From assembly GCA_963761475.1 (NCBI GenBank), contig CAVXGT010000006.1:322149-386148 (forward strand): 64,000 nucleotides of DNA, read 5' to 3'. Made by a program: the position numbers and the translations under genes. Shown here in pieces: positions 43,122 through 52,060 of the stretch; the stretch's first letter is position 1; each line of letters begins with the position of its first letter. The stretch is from Ga0077555 sp963761475. GTDB taxonomy: Bacteria; Pseudomonadota; Alphaproteobacteria; Rhizobiales; Hyphomicrobiaceae. The notes under the pieces were generated by a model. The model was not told the origin of the DNA. It ran no database searches and saw only the letters and a program-made list of their open reading frames with translations.

Positions 43122-44288
43122 ATGCGTGCGCTCTGCCGAGATTGCTGCCAATGGCACCGGGCCGGCCCACCGGGCTGCCCCGATTGCGGGTCCTCGCGCT
43201 TGATCGCCCACCCCGAAATCGAGCGCCTGACCATCGCCCACATCGATTGCGATGCGTTCTATGCCTCCGTCGAGAAGCGCGATCGTCCGCATTTGCGCGA
43301 GGAGCCCTTGATCGTTGGGCACGATGGCGGCCGCGGTGTCGTGACCACGGCCTGCTATATCGCCCGCCGCTCCGGTGTCCGTTCGGCCATGCCCATGTTC
43401 CAGGCAATGGAGCGATGCCCCGAAGCCGTTGTGATCCCACCGGACATGGCCAAGTACCGCCGCGTCGGCCTCGAGGTGCGTGAAATCTTCCGCGAGGCGA
43501 CCGACATCATCGAGCCGGTGTCGCTCGATGAAGCCTATCTGGATCTTTCACCGGAGTACCTGCATCAGCCCATGCCGGCGGCCGAGGCTCTGGCCTTGAT
43601 TGCTCACCGCGTCGAGGCGGACATCGGTATCACCGTGTCGATCGGCCTCGCGCCGAACAAGCTGCTCGCCAAGCTCGCATCGGAACTGCAAAAGCCACGC
43701 GGTTTCTCGATCATCGGCAGAGCTGAGGCGCGCGCCTTTCTCTCCGCCCTGCCTGTTGCCAAAATCAACGGCGTGGGTCCCGCAACGCAGCGCCGCCTGG
43801 AAGCGGCTGGCATCTCTACTATTGGTGATCTTCAGAACCTGAGCGAGGCTGAGCTGGTTGCGAGGCATGGCCGTTTTGGTCGGCGACTTGCGGGATTTGC
43901 GGTTGGCGAGGATGAACGCGCCGTCATGCCCGACCGCCCCACCAAGTCGATTTCCGCCGAGACCACGTTCCGCCGTGACACAGCCTCGCGTGACGAGTTG
44001 ATGGCGACGCTGGAGCGGCTGGCGCCGCGCGTCGCCGATGCACTGGTGCGCAAGGGGCTGGCGGGCTCGGCGGTGGTCGTGAAGCTCAAGACGTCGAGCT
44101 TCCGCACCGTCACGCGTACGCGACGCCTCGCCAATCCGACGCAACGCGCCGACCTTCTTCTGGAAGCCGCCCGCCCCCTCGTCGAGAAGGAGGCGGACGG
44201 CCGTTTGTTCCGCCTGGCCGGCATCGGCGTCGACGGTGTTGTTCCGGCCGCCGAAGCCGATCCCCCCGACCTGTTCGGAAAGGCTTGA
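43122..44288 (+). CDS. dinB: DNA polymerase IV with N-terminal zinc ribbon
   Basis: A 388-residue Y-family polymerase for translesion synthesis. After an N-terminal Cys-rich block (residues 5-23: CRDCC...CPDC) comes the catalytic core: 'IAHIDCDAFYASVEKRDRP' with the first acidic metal ligand, 'GGRGVVTTACYIARRSGVRSAMPM', 'PVSLDEAYLDLS' with the second pair, 'ISIGLAPNKLLAKLAS'-type block (here VSIGLAPNKLLAKLASELQKP) and the little-finger domain. The C-terminal 'PPDLFGKA' could be a weak clamp-binding motif. GAGGAG precedes the ATG. Confidence 0.93.
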   Translation: MRALCRDCCQWHRAGPPGCPDCGSSRLIAHPEIERLTIAHIDCDAFYASVEKRDRPHLREEPLIVGHDGGRGVVTTACYIARRSGVRSAMPMFQAMERCPEAVVIPPDMAKYRRVGLEVREIFREATDIIEPVSLDEAYLDLSPEYLHQPMPAAEALALIAHRVEADIGITVSIGLAPNKLLAKLASELQKPRGFSIIGRAEARAFLSALPVAKINGVGPATQRRLEAAGISTIGDLQNLSEAELVARHGRFGRRLAGFAVGEDERAVMPDRPTKSISAETTFRRDTASRDELMATLERLAPRVADALVRKGLAGSAVVVKLKTSSFRTVTRTRRLANPTQRADLLLEAARPLVEKEADGRLFRLAGIGVDGVVPAAEADPPDLFGKA

Positions 44289-44320
44289 GTTCGCAATCCC
44301 TCGCAGCAATGGCGCTGGAG

Positions 44321-45166
44321 CTATTTCAGAGGGAAACCCAACGCCTTGATCGCGGCCGTCATCTTGTCGCGCCCGCTCAGCGATTTAATCGGACCCATCC
44401 GGTTGAGCACGCGCTCGGTCCAGTTGTACTGGCTCATTTCGTGTGCCTTGGAATAACGCGCCAGCTCTTCGTCGTAGGCCTTTCGGTTGGCGCCATCCTT
44501 GCTCACATCGTAGCGGTCGCGGTAGAGGATCGCGTGCTGGGCAAGGCGCGGCTTGACCGACGATTCAGCACCCGGCTTTGCATAGCCAACGCACAGTCCG
44601 AACACGCACATGGTGCCAGGCGGCAGACCGAGCAACTCTGCGACGCGGGAGACGTTGTTGCGCATGGCGCCGATGTAGACGGTGGAGAGCCCCAGCGATT
44701 CGGCGGCTACCACCGCGTTCTGCGCTGCCAGCGCCGCGTCGATCGCCGCCACCAGGAATGTCTCCAGGAACGGCAGGCCCTCGAGCGGCGTGTTCTCAGC
44801 CTGTCCCATGCGCTCGTTGCGCGACACGTCGGCAAGGAAGCACAGGAACAGCGGGCATTCGACGATATGCTGCTGGTTGTTGGCGATCTTGGCGCACTCG
44901 GCGCGCACCGCTGGATCGGTCACCTGCACGACCGACCAGGTCTGCAGGTTGGACGAGGTCGCGGCAGACTGCGCGGCCGCAATCATCGTCTCGAGTGTCC
45001 CCGCCGGCACGGCATCGGGCTTGTAGCCACGCACCGAGCGATGCGTCATCAGTGTGCCGATCACGTCGTTCCAGGGGCCCGCTGCCGGCATGGCGGCGGC
45101 GCCGTAGCGCTCCGTCAGGGCCTGCATCTTGGGCGCGAGTTTCAGCGTTGCGGCAGCGTCGTTCAT
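44321..45166 (-). CDS. Nitroreductase-family NADPH-dependent oxidoreductase (NfsA-like)
   Basis: About 281 residues of the FMN nitroreductase fold: 'LMTHRSVRGYKPDAVPAGTLETMIAAAQSAATSSNLQTWSVV' at the N-terminus places FMN, 'DAALAAQNAVVAAESLGLSTVYIGAMRNN' is the second block, and the C-terminal extension 'YDEELARYSKAHEMSQYNW' is typical of NfsA/FRP-like members. Natural substrates are quinones or nitro compounds. ATG 45166 is preferred to a longer frame from 45373, which would run into zapE. Confidence 0.86.
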   Translation of the reverse strand: MNDAAATLKLAPKMQALTERYGAAAMPAAGPWNDVIGTLMTHRSVRGYKPDAVPAGTLETMIAAAQSAATSSNLQTWSVVQVTDPAVRAECAKIANNQQHIVECPLFLCFLADVSRNERMGQAENTPLEGLPFLETFLVAAIDAALAAQNAVVAAESLGLSTVYIGAMRNNVSRVAELLGLPPGTMCVFGLCVGYAKPGAESSVKPRLAQHAILYRDRYDVSKDGANRKAYDEELARYSKAHEMSQYNWTERVLNRMGPIKSLSGRDKMTAAIKALGFPLK

Positions 45167-45212
45167 GCTCTGGCTCCATTGCGGCGGTGAGGGGATGCTC
45201 GGGATCGTTGGG

Positions 45213-46352
45213 TCAACTAGCGGCGTTGGTGGCTTCGCTCGGATGGGCCGCCTCCAGCCGCTCCATGCGGCTCTCGAGATAGGCGGCCGAGCGCATCTCG
45301 ATGAGGCGGCTCGCCGTGCGCTCGAACAGGAAGGATTCATCCCCCGCTGGATGCAACGCGTCCGGTTCGGCATCTGCGGACGCGATCAGCCCGACCCGCG
45401 CATCATAGAGCGTATCGATCAGCGTGATGAAGCGGCGGGCCGCAGCGCGCCGCTCAGGCACGAGCTTGGGAATGCCGTCGAGAATGACGGTGTGGAAGCG
45501 GTGCGCGATCGCCAGGTAGTCGAGCGCCCCGAGCGGCCGGTCACACAATTCGTCGAAGGTGAAGCGGGCGACCCCGCGCGCGCCCTCCGGCACGCGCACG
45601 TTGCGCCCCTTGACGTCGAGATCGATGACGCGGCCCTTGGCGAGGCCGGTCAGCCGCTTGAATGCAGCAGCCAGCGCGGCCGACGCCTTGCCATCGGCCG
45701 GTGTGAAGTAGAGTTGCTGGCCCTCGAGCTTCTCAAGCCGGAAGTCCTTCGAGGATTCGAGCTCGACCACCTCCATGTTGGCCTCGATCAGCGCGATCGA
45801 GGGGACGAAGAGCTGGCGGTTGAGGCCGTTCTTGTAGAGCCCCTGCGGCGGCACGTTCGAGGTCGCAACCATCACCACGCCGCGTTCGAACAGACCCTTG
45901 AACAAGCGGCCCAGGATCATGGCATCAGCAATATCGGTGACATGCAACTCGTCGAAACAGAGCAGGCTTGCGCTCGCAGCGATTTCGCCGGCCACATGCG
46001 GGATCGGGTCGCCCTCGACCCTTTTCCGGGCAGCCCCGATGCGATCGTGCGTTTCGGCCATGAACTCGTGGAAATGGAGCCGGCGCTTCGAGGCGACGTC
46101 GGTCGACTGGTGGAACAGATCCATGAGCACCGTCTTGCCACGCCCGACCTTGCCCCAGATATAGAGCCCGCGCGGTGGCGGCTCGCTCTTGGCGAAGAGT
46201 CCTCCGAAGCTCCAGCGTCGCCCCGGCCGCTGGCGCGCGAGCGCCTTCGCCAGCTCATCCAAGCGCTCCGCGATCGCGAGCTGCGCCGGGTTGGCATCCA
46301 TCTCGCCGGCAGCGATGCGTGCTTTCAGCGTCTCGAGCGGACCATCGGCCAT
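45213..46352 (-). CDS. zapE: Cell division ATPase ZapE (AFG1-like)
   Basis: About 379 residues. Walker A 'GLYIWGKVGRGKTVLMDLF', Walker B 'LLCFDELHVTDIADAMIL', then 'VVMVATSNVPPQGLYKNGLNRQLFVPSIALI' and 'GVARFTFDELCDRPLGALDYLAIAH' are the AFG1/ZapE blocks. ZapE binds FtsZ and is needed for division under stress in E. coli; mitochondrial relatives help remove damaged respiratory proteins. The ATG at 46352 is where homology starts; the frame is open back to 46484. Confidence 0.92.
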   Translation of the reverse strand: MADGPLETLKARIAAGEMDANPAQLAIAERLDELAKALARQRPGRRWSFGGLFAKSEPPPRGLYIWGKVGRGKTVLMDLFHQSTDVASKRRLHFHEFMAETHDRIGAARKRVEGDPIPHVAGEIAASASLLCFDELHVTDIADAMILGRLFKGLFERGVVMVATSNVPPQGLYKNGLNRQLFVPSIALIEANMEVVELESSKDFRLEKLEGQQLYFTPADGKASAALAAAFKRLTGLAKGRVIDLDVKGRNVRVPEGARGVARFTFDELCDRPLGALDYLAIAHRFHTVILDGIPKLVPERRAAARRFITLIDTLYDARVGLIASADAEPDALHPAGDESFLFERTASRLIEMRSAAYLESRMERLEAAHPSEATNAAS

Positions 46353-46634
46353 GGGCTTTGTGCGGATTCCGGTAGGGAGGGTAATGAGGTCGTGCCGGCT
46401 GTGGCGGGCGACGGGCGGGTAGCGGCAAGTTTTCAAGAATGCTCGGCTAGCGCTCATGCCGGGTCTGGTCAAGTGCGGATGCAAGCTGTGCGCTCGCGCT
46501 GCGATGCCGCCCCTGTCCTTTGCGAGAAAGGCGGGCTAGGAGTTCATCGAGGGTCTAGCGGATCGCGGATGGTACCTCCACCCGCAGGTATGCCCCGCGA
46601 CCGGCAAACACAATTGTCACACGAGGAGAAAGAC

Positions 46635-47531
46635 ATGGCGAAAGTATCCTTCATTGGTCTGGGCGTGATGGGCTACCCGATGGCAGGCCACCTGCTGCGC
46701 AAGGGCGGCCACGAGCTCACCGTCTACAACAGGACCTTTGCAAAGGCCGAGAAGTGGGTTTCAGAGTATGGCGCCGGTACGGCCGCCAAGACCCCTGCGG
46801 AAGCCGCCAAAGGCGCCGACTTCGTGTTCTGTTGCGTCGGTAACGACGACGACCTGAGATCAGTGACAACCGCCAAAGACGGCGCCTTCGAGACGGTCGC
46901 CAAGGGCGCTGTTTTCATTGACAATACAACCGCTTCCGCCAATGTCGCCCGCGAGCTCTATGGCATCGCCAAGGCCAAGGGTTTCGGCTTCATCGACGCC
47001 CCCGTGTCCGGTGGTCAGGCTGGCGCTGAAAACGGCGTCCTCACCGTCATGTGCGGCGGCGACAAGGCCACCTTCGACCGGGCCAAGCCGGTGATCGACA
47101 CTTATGCTCGTGCCGTCAACCTGATCGGTGAGCCGGGCTCCGGACAGCTCACCAAGATGGTCAACCAGATCTGCATTTCCGGCCTCGTGCAGGCCCTGTC
47201 GGAAGGCATCCACTTCGCCCAGAAGGCAGGCCTCGATATTCCTCTGGTGATCGAAACCATCTCCAAAGGCGCCGCCGGCTCCTGGCAGATGGACAATCGC
47301 TGGAAGGCGATGATGGAGGGTAAGTACGATTTCGGGTTTGCCGTCAATTGGATGCGCAAGGATCTGTCCATCGCCATCGAGGAATCCCGCAAGAACGGCG
47401 CCCATCTGCCGGTCGCAGCCCTGGTCGACCAGTTCTATTCCGAGGTGCAACGCCTTGGCGGCGGACGCTGGGATACCTGCAGCCTGCTGGCTCGCCTCAA
47501 CAATCAGAGCGCCGACGCCAAGAAAGCCTGA
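46635..47531 (+). CDS. Beta-hydroxyacid dehydrogenase (3-hydroxyisobutyrate dehydrogenase family)
   Basis: A 298-residue NAD(P)-dependent enzyme. 'VSFIGLGVMGYPMAGHLLRKGG' binds the cofactor, 'FIDAPVSGGQAGAENGVLTVMCGG' is the substrate loop, and the catalytic Lys is in 'SGQLTKMVNQICISG'. The C-terminal 'FAVNWMRKDLSIAIEESRKNGAHLPV' is standard. It may act on 3-hydroxyisobutyrate, tartronate semialdehyde or glyoxylate-type substrates. GAGGAG precedes the ATG. Confidence 0.9.
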   Translation: MAKVSFIGLGVMGYPMAGHLLRKGGHELTVYNRTFAKAEKWVSEYGAGTAAKTPAEAAKGADFVFCCVGNDDDLRSVTTAKDGAFETVAKGAVFIDNTTASANVARELYGIAKAKGFGFIDAPVSGGQAGAENGVLTVMCGGDKATFDRAKPVIDTYARAVNLIGEPGSGQLTKMVNQICISGLVQALSEGIHFAQKAGLDIPLVIETISKGAAGSWQMDNRWKAMMEGKYDFGFAVNWMRKDLSIAIEESRKNGAHLPVAALVDQFYSEVQRLGGGRWDTCSLLARLNNQSADAKKA

Positions 47532-47549
47532 GATCGCAATAACCGGTGA

Positions 47550-47577
47550 GGCGGCTCGGATGTCAGTTCGAGCCGCC
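47550..47577. terminator. Stem-loop after the dehydrogenase gene
   Basis: Perfect 9-bp inverted repeat GGCGGCTCG (47550-47558) against 47569-47577, 10-nt loop, 19 nt after the stop. No T-run follows on the plus strand, so termination is only likely. Confidence 0.4.
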
Positions 47578-47719
47578 GGCATGGTGTCCTGGATGCGCTC
47601 GCCGTCGCCGTTCGCATTCTTGACATCGGGAACGGAGACGAACGGAGACGAAGGAGGAGGCCGCTGCGAGACCGCCACCAAGCATCGTGATGCGGTGACC
47701 GCCCGGTAAGATCGGCCGA

Positions 47720-48886
47720 TCACTCCGCCAAAATAGTCTCGCGCCAGATCGCAGCAGCCCGCTCGGCCTGCAGCCGGTCGCCTGCCGACAGTTTTTCCAC
47801 GACCTCGTCTAACCGGGCATCATCGATGCCGCCGGCCTTGGCGATGAGGTGCCATTTGGCGGCCTCGACCGGGTTCTTTTGCACCCCGAGGCCGGCCGCA
47901 TAGGCCCGCGCCAGGCGGTTCTGTGCAACGGGCAGCCCTTTGATGGCCGCCGCCTTCAGCAACGCCCCCGCACGCTTGGGATCGGGCGGCGTTCCCTGGC
48001 CCTTGAACAGGATCAACGCATACTCGAGCTCGGCCTCCGGGTAGCGTTCGTCGGCCGCCTTGCCGATCCACGTCGCCGCCTCAAAGGCATTGGGCTCCAT
48101 GCCGGTGCCTGTCCCCGTGGCATAGAGCGTGCCGAGGTCATACATCGCGGCAACGACGCCCTTCTCCGCCGCATACCGCATAAGCTGGAAGGCGCGTCCG
48201 GGGTTCTCGGGTTTACCCGTTCCCGCAAGGAACAGCAGCGCCAGATTGTAGCAGGCTTCCGCATGCCCCTTGCGGGCTGCCTGCTCGATAAGCTCGGCGG
48301 CACGGCCCAGGTCCTTCTTGACGCCGTCGCCGCGTGCATAGAGCAGTCCCAGCCCAAGCATCGCCTCGAGGTCGCCGAGCGCCGCACCGCGCTCGTACCA
48401 TTGGGCGGCAAGTCCAGCATTCTGCGGCACGCCAAGTCCCTCGGCATGGATCCGGGCGACGAGCGTGTGCGCCACGCCATCGCCTTGTGCGGCTCGCTTG
48501 GCTGCGATCGACAATGACGTGAGGTAGCGCCCTTGCTCGAAGGCATCGTAGGCGGGGTCTGTGCCGGGACCATCCGGGCCCGGAGCCGCAGGCAGGTGCG
48601 GCAATACCGTGCGCGGCGCTATTTTGCTGCCGCTGCCGGTAGACTTCAGACGCGGCATCGGTTGCGCTGAGGGCGCCAGTGTCTGGCTTTTGACCTTGGT
48701 CGTGCCTGGGGGACGGGCTTGATGCGTCGCGTTGGCCGGCGAGATCCGTTGCTGCCAGGGGTTCTTTTCAGCCAGGCAATAGCCACCTGGCGCCGAAGCC
48801 AGCAGCATGGCCAGGCCTGCCGCCAGCCCCCGGAATGCCCGCGGGGTCGAGCCCACCACCAGCCATGCCGCCTCCCGACCGGTCAT
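47720..48886 (-). CDS. Exported Sel1-like repeat protein
   Basis: A 388-residue protein with a signal segment ('FRGLAAGLAMLLASAPGGYCLAE'), a Pro/Ser-rich linker to about residue 105, and then at least five Sel1-like repeats of about 36 residues ('GDLEAMLGLGLLYARGDGVKKDLGRAAELIEQAARKGHAEACYNLALLFLAGTG' shows one and a half). Such repeats form a solenoid that binds partner proteins. Its ATG overlaps the stop of the upstream ThiE/TenI-like gene by 4 nt, so the two are coupled. Confidence 0.82.
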   Translation of the reverse strand: MTGREAAWLVVGSTPRAFRGLAAGLAMLLASAPGGYCLAEKNPWQQRISPANATHQARPPGTTKVKSQTLAPSAQPMPRLKSTGSGSKIAPRTVLPHLPAAPGPDGPGTDPAYDAFEQGRYLTSLSIAAKRAAQGDGVAHTLVARIHAEGLGVPQNAGLAAQWYERGAALGDLEAMLGLGLLYARGDGVKKDLGRAAELIEQAARKGHAEACYNLALLFLAGTGKPENPGRAFQLMRYAAEKGVVAAMYDLGTLYATGTGTGMEPNAFEAATWIGKAADERYPEAELEYALILFKGQGTPPDPKRAGALLKAAAIKGLPVAQNRLARAYAAGLGVQKNPVEAAKWHLIAKAGGIDDARLDEVVEKLSAGDRLQAERAAAIWRETILAE

Positions 48887-49560
48887 TCCTCCCCCGCGTT
48901 TGCTTCCGCGACATGGGCGTTGGCCTCCTGCAATGCCGAGCGAGCGGCATCGACAAGTCCGCGCACCTCATCCGCCGTGGCATCGTGCGGCACCGACAGG
49001 CAGACGAAATCAGCGCCTGCAATGACAAGGTCGTAGACCGCCTCGGGATCCTCGACCGACATCGCGACGACAGGAACCTCGAAGATCTCGGCCCACCATT
49101 CGACCAGCTTGCGCTGCCGCTCGCGCGCCTCCTCGCGCCCCTTGACGAAACTGGGAATGCCGAAGGCGACGTAGTCCGCGCCGTGCTCGCCAAGCTCCAT
49201 CGCATCGTCACGCGAACGCCCGGCATCGGCTCCGAGGATAGACCGCCCTCCGAGCCACGCTCGTGCCGCCTCGAGTGCCTCGCGTGGCTTGTCGCCAACC
49301 GTGAGATGCACGCCGTCGGCGCGCAGCGTCCGCGCCAATTCGGCCTCGCCTTCGAGCAGCATCGCAACACCGGCCTTCTGCCCCAACGCCACCATCGATC
49401 CGGCGCTGGCAGCGGTCATCGGCTCTCCGACACCGCTTGATAGGACGATGGATGCGATTTTTCCGCCTTCGAGAGCGGCGGCCAGCAGGTCTTCGCCACG
49501 CCCGCCGGCAACGAAGGCGAGCATCAGTTGGGCGGGTGGTCGGGGCGGTGCTTCTGGCAT
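48883..49560 (-). CDS. Thiamine phosphate synthase/TenI-like protein
   Basis: About 225 residues with the TMP-synthase barrel pattern: 'AGVAMLLEGEAELARTLRADGVHLT', 'RSILGADAGRSRDDAMELGEHGADYVAFG' and 'EVPVVAMSVEDPEAVYDLVIAGADFVCLS'. The phosphate-binding glycines are present but the usual ThiE substrate residues are not obvious, so it may be a TenI-like or orphan member rather than a thiamine enzyme. ATG 49560 starts the domain; the frame is open to 49767 but that leader is Arg/Pro-rich. No other thi gene is nearby. Confidence 0.68.
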   Translation of the reverse strand: MPEAPPRPPAQLMLAFVAGGRGEDLLAAALEGGKIASIVLSSGVGEPMTAASAGSMVALGQKAGVAMLLEGEAELARTLRADGVHLTVGDKPREALEAARAWLGGRSILGADAGRSRDDAMELGEHGADYVAFGIPSFVKGREEARERQRKLVEWWAEIFEVPVVAMSVEDPEAVYDLVIAGADFVCLSVPHDATADEVRGLVDAARSALQEANAHVAEANAGEE

Positions 49561-49690
49561 CGGTCTACGATCTGGAGGCTGAGAGGATGGTCGGTCCCTA
49601 TCGGGGCGAATTGCGGCAAAACCGTGGGAGGCTGCCTGGCGCGAGGCGTCATCGGGTACGGAGGGCAGGGGCCCCGATCTACGGTGCCCC

Positions 49691-49718
49691 AAAAAAGAAA
49701 GGGAGCCGCAGGGCTCCC
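49691..49718 (-). terminator. Terminator of ctrA
   Basis: Stem GGGAGCC (49701-49707) against GGCTCCC (49712-49718), extendable with A-T pairs, followed on the minus strand by TTTCTTTTTT (49700-49691). It lies about 55 nt after the ctrA stop. Confidence 0.8.
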
Positions 49719-49773
49719 TTCTTTTCGGTCGAAATCGCACGGCGCTCTCGGGGAAGAGGCCGATCAAGCTCGA

Positions 49774-50472
49774 TCAAGCAGCAACCGTACCTTCATCGCT
49801 CGGATCGCGCAGCACGTAGCCACGGCCCCAAACGGTTTCGATGTAGTGCTTGCCACCGGTTGCCGTCTGCAGCTTCTTGCGCAGCTTGCAGATGAACACG
49901 TCGATGATCTTGAGTTCCGGCTCGTCCATGCCGCCGTAGAGATGGTTGAGGAACATCTCCTTGGTCAGCGTGGTGCCCTTCCTGAGCGAGAGCAGTTCGA
50001 GCATCTGGTACTCTTTGCCGGTCAAGTGCACGCGCTGGCTGTTCACCTCGACTGTCTTGGTGTCGAGGTTCACGCGCAGCTCGCCGGTCTCGATCACCGA
50101 CTGGGCGTGTCCCTTGGACCTGCGGACAATGGCATGAATTCGGGCCACCAGCTCGTCCTTGTGGAATGGCTTGGTCATGTAGTCGTCGGCTCCGAAGCCG
50201 AGACCCTTGACCTTGTCGTCTATCTGCGCAAGCCCCGACAGAATGAGGATCGGCGTTTGCACCTTCGAGACACGGAGCGTCTTCAAGACGTCATAGCCGC
50301 TCATGTCCGGAAGATTAATGTCCAGAAGAATAATATCATAATCATACAGTTTGCCAAGATCGACCCCTTCCTCGCCAAGGTCGGTCGTGTAGACGTTAAA
50401 TCCTTCGGACTGGAGCATCAGCTCGATGCTCTGTGCCGTCGCATTGTCGTCCTCGATCAAAAGGACCCGCAT
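49774..50472 (-). CDS. ctrA: Cell-cycle response regulator CtrA
   Basis: A 232-residue OmpR-type regulator, the alphaproteobacterial master controller of cell cycle and motility genes. The receiver has 'MRVLLIEDDNATAQSIELML' (acidic pocket), the phosphoryl Asp in 'DIILLDINLPDMSGYDVLKTL', and Lys in 'DDYMTKPFHKDEL'. The winged-helix part has 'LTGKEYQMLELLSLRKGTTLTKEMFLNHLYGGMDEPELKIIDVFICKLRKKL', which is almost the textbook CtrA sequence. The ATG at 50472 follows GAGAGG; the ATG at 50547 lies 25 codons too early. Confidence 0.98.
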   Translation of the reverse strand: MRVLLIEDDNATAQSIELMLQSEGFNVYTTDLGEEGVDLGKLYDYDIILLDINLPDMSGYDVLKTLRVSKVQTPILILSGLAQIDDKVKGLGFGADDYMTKPFHKDELVARIHAIVRRSKGHAQSVIETGELRVNLDTKTVEVNSQRVHLTGKEYQMLELLSLRKGTTLTKEMFLNHLYGGMDEPELKIIDVFICKLRKKLQTATGGKHYIETVWGRGYVLRDPSDEGTVAA

Positions 50473-51272
50473 ATTCAGCCTCTCTTCCCCGATCTGCCGC
50501 CAGACCCGCTGCCCAACCTCTTTACGCATCGTGTCGGGTCTCATCATCCCGGCACATTCATGTTTTAGAAATGTAGGGCCCAGAAGTTAACAATTCGTCT
50601 TTGCCAAGACCCGTCCGCTCCACCAACACGTTCGATCCCGTTTACTCAACCTCGCGTCGCACCACACTTTTTGGGGCCACAAACCAGTGGCCAGCCATAG
50701 AAAACGCGCGGTGAGCGATGTTCACCTCGTTGACCCGACAATTTCATGTGAACGCAACTGGCGAGAGCGGCCGGAAGATGGACATGCGGCTCCGCGTCTC
50801 GAAGGTAGTCGGGGATTACTAGCTGATTTGCGCATTTGTCCCTAGTCAGAATTGCAGCTCTGGGCGGCGATTCGCGATCCATCCCTGATCCGAAAGGCGC
50901 GCCATTGGCCAAGCGACGCTGGTGGGGTGAAATTAAAAAACATCAGTAAAACAGCGGCATAAGGAGGGACTGGTCGGCTATGGGGGCGGTCGAGAGTGAT
51001 TCGTCGGGCTGGCAGGTGTGTCAACATTGAGGACGATCGCCTGCAATCGGCGCGCGAGCGTTGCTTTACCGCAACTTAAGGCCAATAGGGCATGCTCACC
51101 CTCACTCGATGGCGTCCCGGCGAGGGAGTGCCTGGGCTTGTTTTGTGCCGAATTCGAACGCTCCAGGTAGCGTTGGTCTTGCGCAAGGCGAGCAAGGCAT
51201 CCTAAATAGATGGCACGAAAGTTGAATTTAAGGCCGGCGTAGAGTTCATCGAGCGAGTGGGGGTTTTGCGTC
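50473..51272. other. Long regulatory gap between ctrA and the fliJ-like gene
   Basis: 800 bases with no credible frame. It holds the leftward ctrA promoter(s) and the rightward fliJ-like promoter. TTAA half-sites occur (for example at 50,587, 50,932, 51,075 and 51,228), but I found no full TTAA-N7-TTAA CtrA box, and one GANTC methylation site (GATTC, about 50,999). Low codon character and mixed AT content fit a control region; a small RNA cannot be excluded. Confidence 0.5.
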
Positions 51273-51665
51273 ATGAAGCCACGAGAGAGCGCTCTTCGTC
51301 TGATGCGGTTCGAAGCCCGCGAGAAGGCACGCAAGGTCTCCGACCTTGAGTCCATGATTCGCGAGTTCGAGCTGATGATCGACGATCTGGATCGCCAGAT
51401 CGGCAGCGAAGAGGAGCGGACCGGCGTCCGCGATCTTAAGCACTTTGCCTATTCGACGTTTGCCAAGGCAGCGCGTCAGCGGCGTGAGAATTTGCAGACT
51501 TCTGTCGATGACCTCAAGGCCAAGCTGGCCCTGGCCGTCGAGGAGCGCGATATCGCCGTCGACAACCTCGACAAGATCGATGCCCCGGAAGCCCGCGAGG
51601 TGGCCGCTCCCCGCGGACGCCGCGTTGCTGGTGATCGCGGCAATCCGAGCGCGCTGGCGAGCTGA
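51273..51665 (+). CDS. FliJ-like coiled-coil protein
   Basis: A 130-residue highly charged helical protein ('ALRLMRFEAREKARKVSDLESMIREFELMIDDLDRQIGSEEERTGVRDLKHFAYSTFAKAARQRRENLQTSVDDLKAKLALAVEERD'), two long coiled-coil helices with a short hinge containing 'HFAYSTFAKAA'. It matches the FliJ-like proteins found beside ctrA in alphaproteobacteria, related to the flagellar export chaperone. No other flagellar gene lies in the window, so a flagellar role here is inference. Confidence 0.75.
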   Translation: MKPRESALRLMRFEAREKARKVSDLESMIREFELMIDDLDRQIGSEEERTGVRDLKHFAYSTFAKAARQRRENLQTSVDDLKAKLALAVEERDIAVDNLDKIDAPEAREVAAPRGRRVAGDRGNPSALAS

Positions 51666-51702
51666 GCCAGCCTAGAAGTCGGCTGCACCGTCCGTCGAAT
51701 TG

Positions 51703-51753
51703 AAGCCATCATCCCGCGACGATCCAGTCGTCGCGGGATGATGGCTTTGTGGC
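51703..51753 (+). terminator. Long hairpin terminator after the fliJ-like gene
   Basis: Perfect 20-bp inverted repeat (51703-51722 against 51728-51747) with a 5-nt loop TCCAG, then TGTGGC. It starts 38 nt after the stop. The stem is unusually long and the T-run is weak. Confidence 0.7.
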
Positions 51754-52060
51754 AATTGCGGCTAGCCTGAAGCCAAAAGCTCCGGTGCTGTGGGTCTGCA
51801 ATTCGCTCACGTTGAGCCGCCGAGGCGATTGCCCATCGGTCTTTGGCATCGGCCTGCACTTCAGCCAGGCGTGCGATCAATTCGGCGAAATGTCCGCACC
51901 AAAGGCAAGTGCCCGACTTCGGCTCGGGGAAATGCCGTCGTGTCGCCTTGCTTCTCGCCTAAGCCTCTGGAATCGTGCCTAGCGCCCGCGAAGTTGCCGT
52001 CTCTGACGTTTGCTGCGGCCGCGCTGCGCGGCAGATGGTGATTGGGGCGCCCGAACGGAT
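51748..52060. other. Intergenic gap
   Basis: About 310 bases between the hairpin and the lipoprotein gene. Frames on both strands lack homology, codon bias and ribosome-binding sites; nothing else seen. Confidence 0.5.

Noticed and set aside
45129..46634. Plus-strand extension of the beta-hydroxyacid dehydrogenase frame (open from 45129)
   Set aside because: The added 500 codons are antisense to zapE; the dehydrogenase starts at 46635 with its own GAGGAG site.
47631..47655. Two adjacent 10-bp repeats (ACGGAGACGA-like)
   Set aside because: Only two copies in a short gap; a minor duplication with no evident function.
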